Origin: JAZDLC01 sp043802345
Lineage (GTDB): Bacteria; Planctomycetota; B15-G4; JADJEK01
DNA length: 27,469 nt
Direction: 5' to 3'
Assembly: GCA_043802345.1 (NCBI GenBank)
Contig: JAZDLC010000437.1
Coordinates: 1-27,469, forward strand
Within the stretch, counting starts at the first letter, position 1; each line of letters starts with the position of its first letter. Both the position numbers and the translations under genes were made by a program. The notes below the pieces were generated by a model that had not been told where the DNA came from, made no database searches, and was given only the letters and a program-made list of their open reading frames with translations. Below, one piece after another: positions 24,249 to 27,469 of the stretch.

Positions 24249-25412
24249 ATGTCTGAACTGGTCGCTGTCTTCGGTAGGTCCGAGGGTCGCCTGCGCGAAG
24301 TCACAGGCCTCCTCGAGGCGGGCGGCTTTGAGGCATGGCCGCTCTGCGGTGCGGGTCCGCCTGGAGAGAGGCTTCTGGAGGCTGGGCGTCAGGCGGAGAA
24401 GCGCGGCCAGAGTCTGCTCCCGACACTCGATGCGGACCTTGGTGACGATCCGCGCGAGCTGGAGATCTTGCGGGCCGAGGCGAAGCAGGGGGCGGCTGCG
24501 CTGGTGGTTGCCCGCCGCGACGGCCAGGACGGCTCGTTCCGGAGAGATCTGCTGCTGCGCCTCGCGGGTGGCATCGACCCGGCCGCGGCGCGCTCGAGTT
24601 TTCGGGTCTATCCGGTGGCCGCCCTGAGTCGCATCGCCTGCTTCGGGAGGGGGCGCGAGTTCGAGTTGGAGTTCCTGGCGCGCTCGTCCTGGGCCGGCCT
24701 GCCGTTGAAGCTGGTGGACTTGCCCAGCGGTTCGCGGGCCCTGGACCGACCGCTGCCGGCTCGTGAGCCGGGCGCGCGCCGCGTCTACGCGCGGCTCTGC
24801 CTGCGCAATCTGAATCCCTGGCCCTTCCAGAAGCAGTTTCACTCCTATCCCGGTGAGGTTCCGTTCTCCTTCCGGAACATCCTGGCCTGGCACCGGTCGT
24901 TCCATGCCCGGGTCACACGCCGGCTGGACGAGGGGGAACGGGGACTCTCGTGGCGCCATCCGATCCGCTCGGTCCGGAACCTGCATCTGGAGCGGACGGC
25001 CCCGAAGGAGATTGCGCTGGCCTGCATGCTGGGTGTCTTCCTGGGCGCCCTGCCGCTTCTCTTCGTGCACACCATCGCCATCGTCTTCTACGCCACCCGG
25101 CTCGGGCTCAACCGGGCGATCGCCTTCTATGCCAGCAACCTGTGCGCGCCTTTCATGCCGCCTTTTGTGCCGGCGATCGATATCGAGGTGGGGCACTATC
25201 TGCTCCACGGGCGGTTCCTGACTCTGGAGGATCTGGGGTCGAAGCAGGCGCTGTTCCAAACGCTGTGCGCCGAGGCGCACCTGCGGATGCTCGAGTACCT
25301 GGTCGGATCGCTGGTGGTCGGGCCGCTGCTGGCACTGCTCGTGGGAGGGGTGGCGTACGGCCTCTTCTCGCTGCGCCACGGGGCGCGAAGGGAGGCCTCT
25401 CAGCATGGCTGA
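24249..25412 (+). CDS. GT2-like (reduced) domain fused to DUF2062 membrane domain
   Basis: The 387 residues combine two parts. Residues 1 to about 200 resemble a GT-A family 2/DPM-like glycosyltransferase with the acidic motif LDADLGDDP near 58-66, the SSFRVYP segment and EFELEFLARSSWAGLP. The N-terminal donor-binding strand (VVIPAYNE type) is replaced by a different sequence. From about 245 to the end is a DUF2062 domain with membrane helices (MLGVFLGALPLLFVHT; SNLCAPFMPP). GT2 plus DUF2062 proteins are known from aryl-polyene-like and other lipid loci. It may attach a sugar or phosphosugar to the acyl product or help move it at the membrane. It starts 11 bases after the radical SAM gene and overlaps the next gene by 8 bases. 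Confidence 0.7.
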   Translation: MSELVAVFGRSEGRLREVTGLLEAGGFEAWPLCGAGPPGERLLEAGRQAEKRGQSLLPTLDADLGDDPRELEILRAEAKQGAAALVVARRDGQDGSFRRDLLLRLAGGIDPAAARSSFRVYPVAALSRIACFGRGREFELEFLARSSWAGLPLKLVDLPSGSRALDRPLPAREPGARRVYARLCLRNLNPWPFQKQFHSYPGEVPFSFRNILAWHRSFHARVTRRLDEGERGLSWRHPIRSVRNLHLERTAPKEIALACMLGVFLGALPLLFVHTIAIVFYATRLGLNRAIAFYASNLCAPFMPPFVPAIDIEVGHYLLHGRFLTLEDLGSKQALFQTLCAEAHLRMLEYLVGSLVVGPLLALLVGGVAYGLFSLRHGARREASQHG

Positions 25413-26328
25413 TGCGGGCACCACTCGCGGTTCTCCGAACTACGGCGGACGGCTCGGGTATGGCATCTTCTACGGCCTGATGCGCTGGTTCGGCGTGACG
25501 CCGGCGTATGTCCTGCTGGCATTCGTCGCGCCCTACTATGTCCTGATCCGGGGGAAGGCGCGCCGCTCCGCCGCGCCGTACCTGCGACACCGCTTCCCGG
25601 ATCGGGGTCCGGTCTGGAGGTTCTTCGCGACTATTCTTCACTTCTATCGCTTCGGTCAGGTTCTTGTCGACCAGGGCTCCTTGGGGATCCTGGGTGAGGA
25701 GCACTTCCGGATCGACTTTCCGGGCAAGCAGAGGTTCATGCGATTGGCGGGGAGACGCCGGGGCGTGGTGGTGCTTGGGAGCCATGTCGGCAACTGGCAG
25801 TCCAGCATGGTCAGGATGCCCTCGTTGGGGGTTCCGGTGCACTTCCAGTTTCGACTGGAAGAACATACGGAGGGGCGGCACTTCTTCGATCTGGCGAACA
25901 GCAAGGACCGGTTCCATTTCGTCTCTCCGGACGGGTTTCTGGGCGGGATGATCGAGTTGACGCACGCGCTTCAGGCGGGCGAGTGCGTGGCGATGATGGG
26001 GGACCGGCCATTTGGCGCCCCGGTGCGGCAGGTCCCTTTCCTGGGCGAGGCAGCGGCTTTTCCGGTGACGCCGCACCATCTGGCCGCGAGCACGGGAGCG
26101 GATCTGGTGGCGCTGCTCACCGTCCGCACCGGCAAGCAGGCCTTCCGCGTCCGCTGCGTCCGTCTCGCCACTGGTCGTCCCGGCCGGGATCTCCCGAGAT
26201 CGGAGCGGATCGAGCGCAGCTTGCGGCGGTACGTGAAGTTCCTCGAACGCCACGTCGAGGAATCTCCCTTCCAGTGGTTCAATTTTTTTGACTTTTGGAG
26301 GGGTGGCGAACAGACTCCAGCCCCCTGA
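25405..26328 (+). CDS. LpxL/HtrB-type lysophospholipid acyltransferase
   Basis: The 307 residues are of the lipid-A-acyltransferase-like family, which transfers acyl chains from ACP to a glycolipid or lysolipid at the inner membrane. A hydrophobic segment is at about residues 33-50. The expected HX4(D/E) motif appears as HVGNWQ with H127, so the acidic residue of the charge-relay pair is replaced by glutamine. MMGDRPFG (D200) is a second family motif, and the end has FNFFDFW. The ATG follows a GGGAGG site. Being next to an ACP gene, it probably uses an ACP-bound specialised acyl chain as donor. Confidence 0.8.
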   Translation: MADAGTTRGSPNYGGRLGYGIFYGLMRWFGVTPAYVLLAFVAPYYVLIRGKARRSAAPYLRHRFPDRGPVWRFFATILHFYRFGQVLVDQGSLGILGEEHFRIDFPGKQRFMRLAGRRRGVVVLGSHVGNWQSSMVRMPSLGVPVHFQFRLEEHTEGRHFFDLANSKDRFHFVSPDGFLGGMIELTHALQAGECVAMMGDRPFGAPVRQVPFLGEAAAFPVTPHHLAASTGADLVALLTVRTGKQAFRVRCVRLATGRPGRDLPRSERIERSLRRYVKFLERHVEESPFQWFNFFDFWRGGEQTPAP

Positions 26329-26364
26329 TCGAACCGCTTATCTGAGTATATCAAGAGGTTGCCC

Positions 26365-26646
26365 GTGAGCTCCGTGTCGTTGGAATCGGAACTCAAGTCG
26401 ATGATTGTCCGGGAGTTGAAGCTCGAGGATGTAGATCCCTCGCAGCTCAAGGATGACGATCCGTTGTTCGGCGAGGGCCTGGGGCTCGATTCTCTCGATG
26501 CGGTGGAACTGGTCGTGCTGCTGCAAAAGACCTATCAGGTCGAGGTCAAGGACATGGCACAGGGGCGCGAGGTGTTTGCCACCATCCGAACTCTCGCCGA
26601 CTACATCCGATCGGCTCAGGCTAGCCAGGCCGGCCAGGCCGAGTAG
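26365..26646 (+). CDS. acyl carrier protein
   Basis: This 93-residue ACP has the phosphopantetheine site in LGLDSLDAVELV, with S43. It is acidic and helical throughout, with helix 2 after the Ser, as in type II fatty acid and polyketide carriers. I use the GTG at 26365 because AGAGG lies seven bases upstream; a TTG six bases earlier is possible. It starts 36 bases after the acyltransferase stop, and the synthase gene starts 5 bases after its end. It is a dedicated carrier for this locus rather than the household ACP, judging from its genetic setting. Confidence 0.9.
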   Translation: MSSVSLESELKSMIVRELKLEDVDPSQLKDDDPLFGEGLGLDSLDAVELVVLLQKTYQVEVKDMAQGREVFATIRTLADYIRSAQASQAGQAE

Positions 26647-26651
26647 CCCCC

Positions 26652-27469
26652 GTGGAGCAGGTGCTTGCCACCGGGCTCGGGTGCATTTCCGCTCCCGGCC
26701 TCTCGGTGAACCAGGCTCACGAGGCGATGCTCGAGGGGAGGCGCTCGCTCGCTTCTCCCAAACGTCTTCCGCTCGGTCTGGGGCGGGAAATGCCGGTGTT
26801 CGAGATCGACTCCGACTTCGCGGCGGAACTGGGTGCGCATTCTCTCGACGGGAGCGGCTGGTTTCGAACGAACCGGATGGCGGTGCTCGCCGCGAAGGAG
26901 GCGTGCGCCCAGGCCGGGCTGGACGGAGATGCGTTGCGGGAGCTGCGGGTTGGAGTCTGTCTCGGAACGACGGTGGGGTGCACCCTGAACAACGAGCCAT
27001 TCTACCGTTCCTACCGGCGGGGAGAGCTGCCGGATACGAGAGGGGTGGCGCGCTACCTGAACAACAACCCGGCGTTGCTTCTGGCTCGGGTGCTCGACCT
27101 CCACGGGCCGGTGGCGACGGTGGCCAACGCCTGCGCCTCCGGGACGGATGCAATCGGCCTGGGACGCAGTTGGCTGCTCGAGGGGCGCTGCGACCTGGTG
27201 CTGGCCGGCGGGTCGGACGAGCTTTCCCGGGTCACCTGTCTTGGCTTCGCGTCGCTGATGGTGACGTCGGAGGGTGCTTGCCGCCCGTTCGATCGGCGGC
27301 GGGACGGACTGAACCTGGGTGAGGGCGCGGGAGTGGTGGTGCTGGAAACGCGAACCGGCCATCGGCAACGTGGTGGTCCTCCGCCCCAGGGGGTTGTGCT
27401 TGGATATGGTTGCAGCACGGACAGCCACCATGTCACCGCGCCGCACCCGGAGGGGAAGGGGCTGGAGCG
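26652..27469 (+). CDS. beta-ketoacyl-ACP synthase, FabF-like, N-terminal part
   Basis: A reading frame opens with GTG at 26652 and is still open at the end of the window (272 complete codons). The nucleophile Cys161 lies in ANACASGTDAIG. RPFDRRRDGLNLGEGAG is the conserved KS segment, and DSHHVTAPHPEG holds the first catalytic His (H260). The synthase elongates an acyl chain on the neighbouring ACP with malonyl-ACP. The N-terminal part is a little unusual for FabF, with an extended NNNPALLLARVLDL. No strong ribosome binding site is seen, so translation may be coupled to the ACP gene. The C-terminal third with the second His is missing from the window. Confidence 0.9.
   Translation, partial: MEQVLATGLGCISAPGLSVNQAHEAMLEGRRSLASPKRLPLGLGREMPVFEIDSDFAAELGAHSLDGSGWFRTNRMAVLAAKEACAQAGLDGDALRELRVGVCLGTTVGCTLNNEPFYRSYRRGELPDTRGVARYLNNNPALLLARVLDLHGPVATVANACASGTDAIGLGRSWLLEGRCDLVLAGGSDELSRVTCLGFASLMVTSEGACRPFDRRRDGLNLGEGAGVVVLETRTGHRQRGGPPPQGVVLGYGCSTDSHHVTAPHPEGKGLE

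Noticed and set aside
26283..26289. Run of seven T in the acyltransferase gene as a slippage site
   Set aside because: It encodes part of a FNFFDFW segment that looks conserved in the family, and no useful alternative frame follows.
21426..27469. Naming the locus a ladderane or aryl-polyene cluster
   Set aside because: It shares some gene types, but the visible set lacks the defining genes of either and the rest lies outside the window.
1..27469. tRNA, rRNA, CRISPR array, complete insertion sequence or prophage
   Set aside because: I looked for cloverleaf-like, regularly spaced repeat and transposase or integrase signals by eye and found none. A computed search would be needed to exclude small RNAs.

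Overview
This GC-rich window comes from a Gram-negative bacterium. The evidence is an LpxL/HtrB-like acyltransferase, a Wzx-type flippase, a secreted protein whose C-terminal CPG-type domain I associate (from memory) with Planctomycetota-like environmental lineages, a Reg_prop hybrid kinase and a membrane glycosyltransferase with TPRs. I cannot fix the phylum. Planctomycetota, Acidobacteriota, Myxococcota or an uncultured relative all fit.

Region 1 (1-6281) is eroded and rearranged. It holds the frameshifted 3' end of a TPR gene, about 1 kb of degenerate DNA with a 63-bp island copied from a capK-like gene, a HAMP sensor without an output domain, and a secreted protein followed by a strong terminator. 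It also holds two unrelated gene 3' ends (a carboxypeptidase-regulatory-like surface protein on the minus strand and a RecG-like/AlbA-type ATP-binding regulator on the plus strand) that are both decapitated and joined head to head near 5190-5210. A short dispersed repeat with core CAGACCCGGTT occurs five times in intergenic DNA of this region and once more before the hybrid kinase gene.

Region 2 (6282-13624) is a cell-surface polysaccharide locus. A PaaK/CapK-like adenylate-forming enzyme on the minus strand diverges from a tight plus-strand operon: a GT4 glycosyltransferase, a nucleotidyltransferase-thymidylate-kinase-like fusion, a second P-loop kinase-like protein, a Wzx-type flippase, a hexapeptide acyltransferase and a low-molecular-weight phosphatase/ArsC-fold protein. 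Together they could activate, assemble, modify and export a glycan. The phosphatase could tune it, as Wzb does in other systems.

Region 3 (13692-21315) holds a 1281-residue hybrid histidine kinase with a PDZ domain inside its sensory propeller, a two-gene ABC-2 exporter, and a convergent GT39-like membrane glycosyltransferase with C-terminal TPRs.

Region 4 (21426-27469, running off the end) is the most unusual part. It is a tightly packed operon of two different B12-binding radical SAM enzymes, a GT2-like/DUF2062 fusion, an LpxL-type acyltransferase with an altered catalytic motif, a dedicated acyl carrier protein and a beta-ketoacyl synthase. It looks like a pathway for an unusual acyl-ACP-derived membrane lipid, related in gene content to aryl-polyene-type loci but with cobalamin radical chemistry. 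Its product cannot be deduced from the window.
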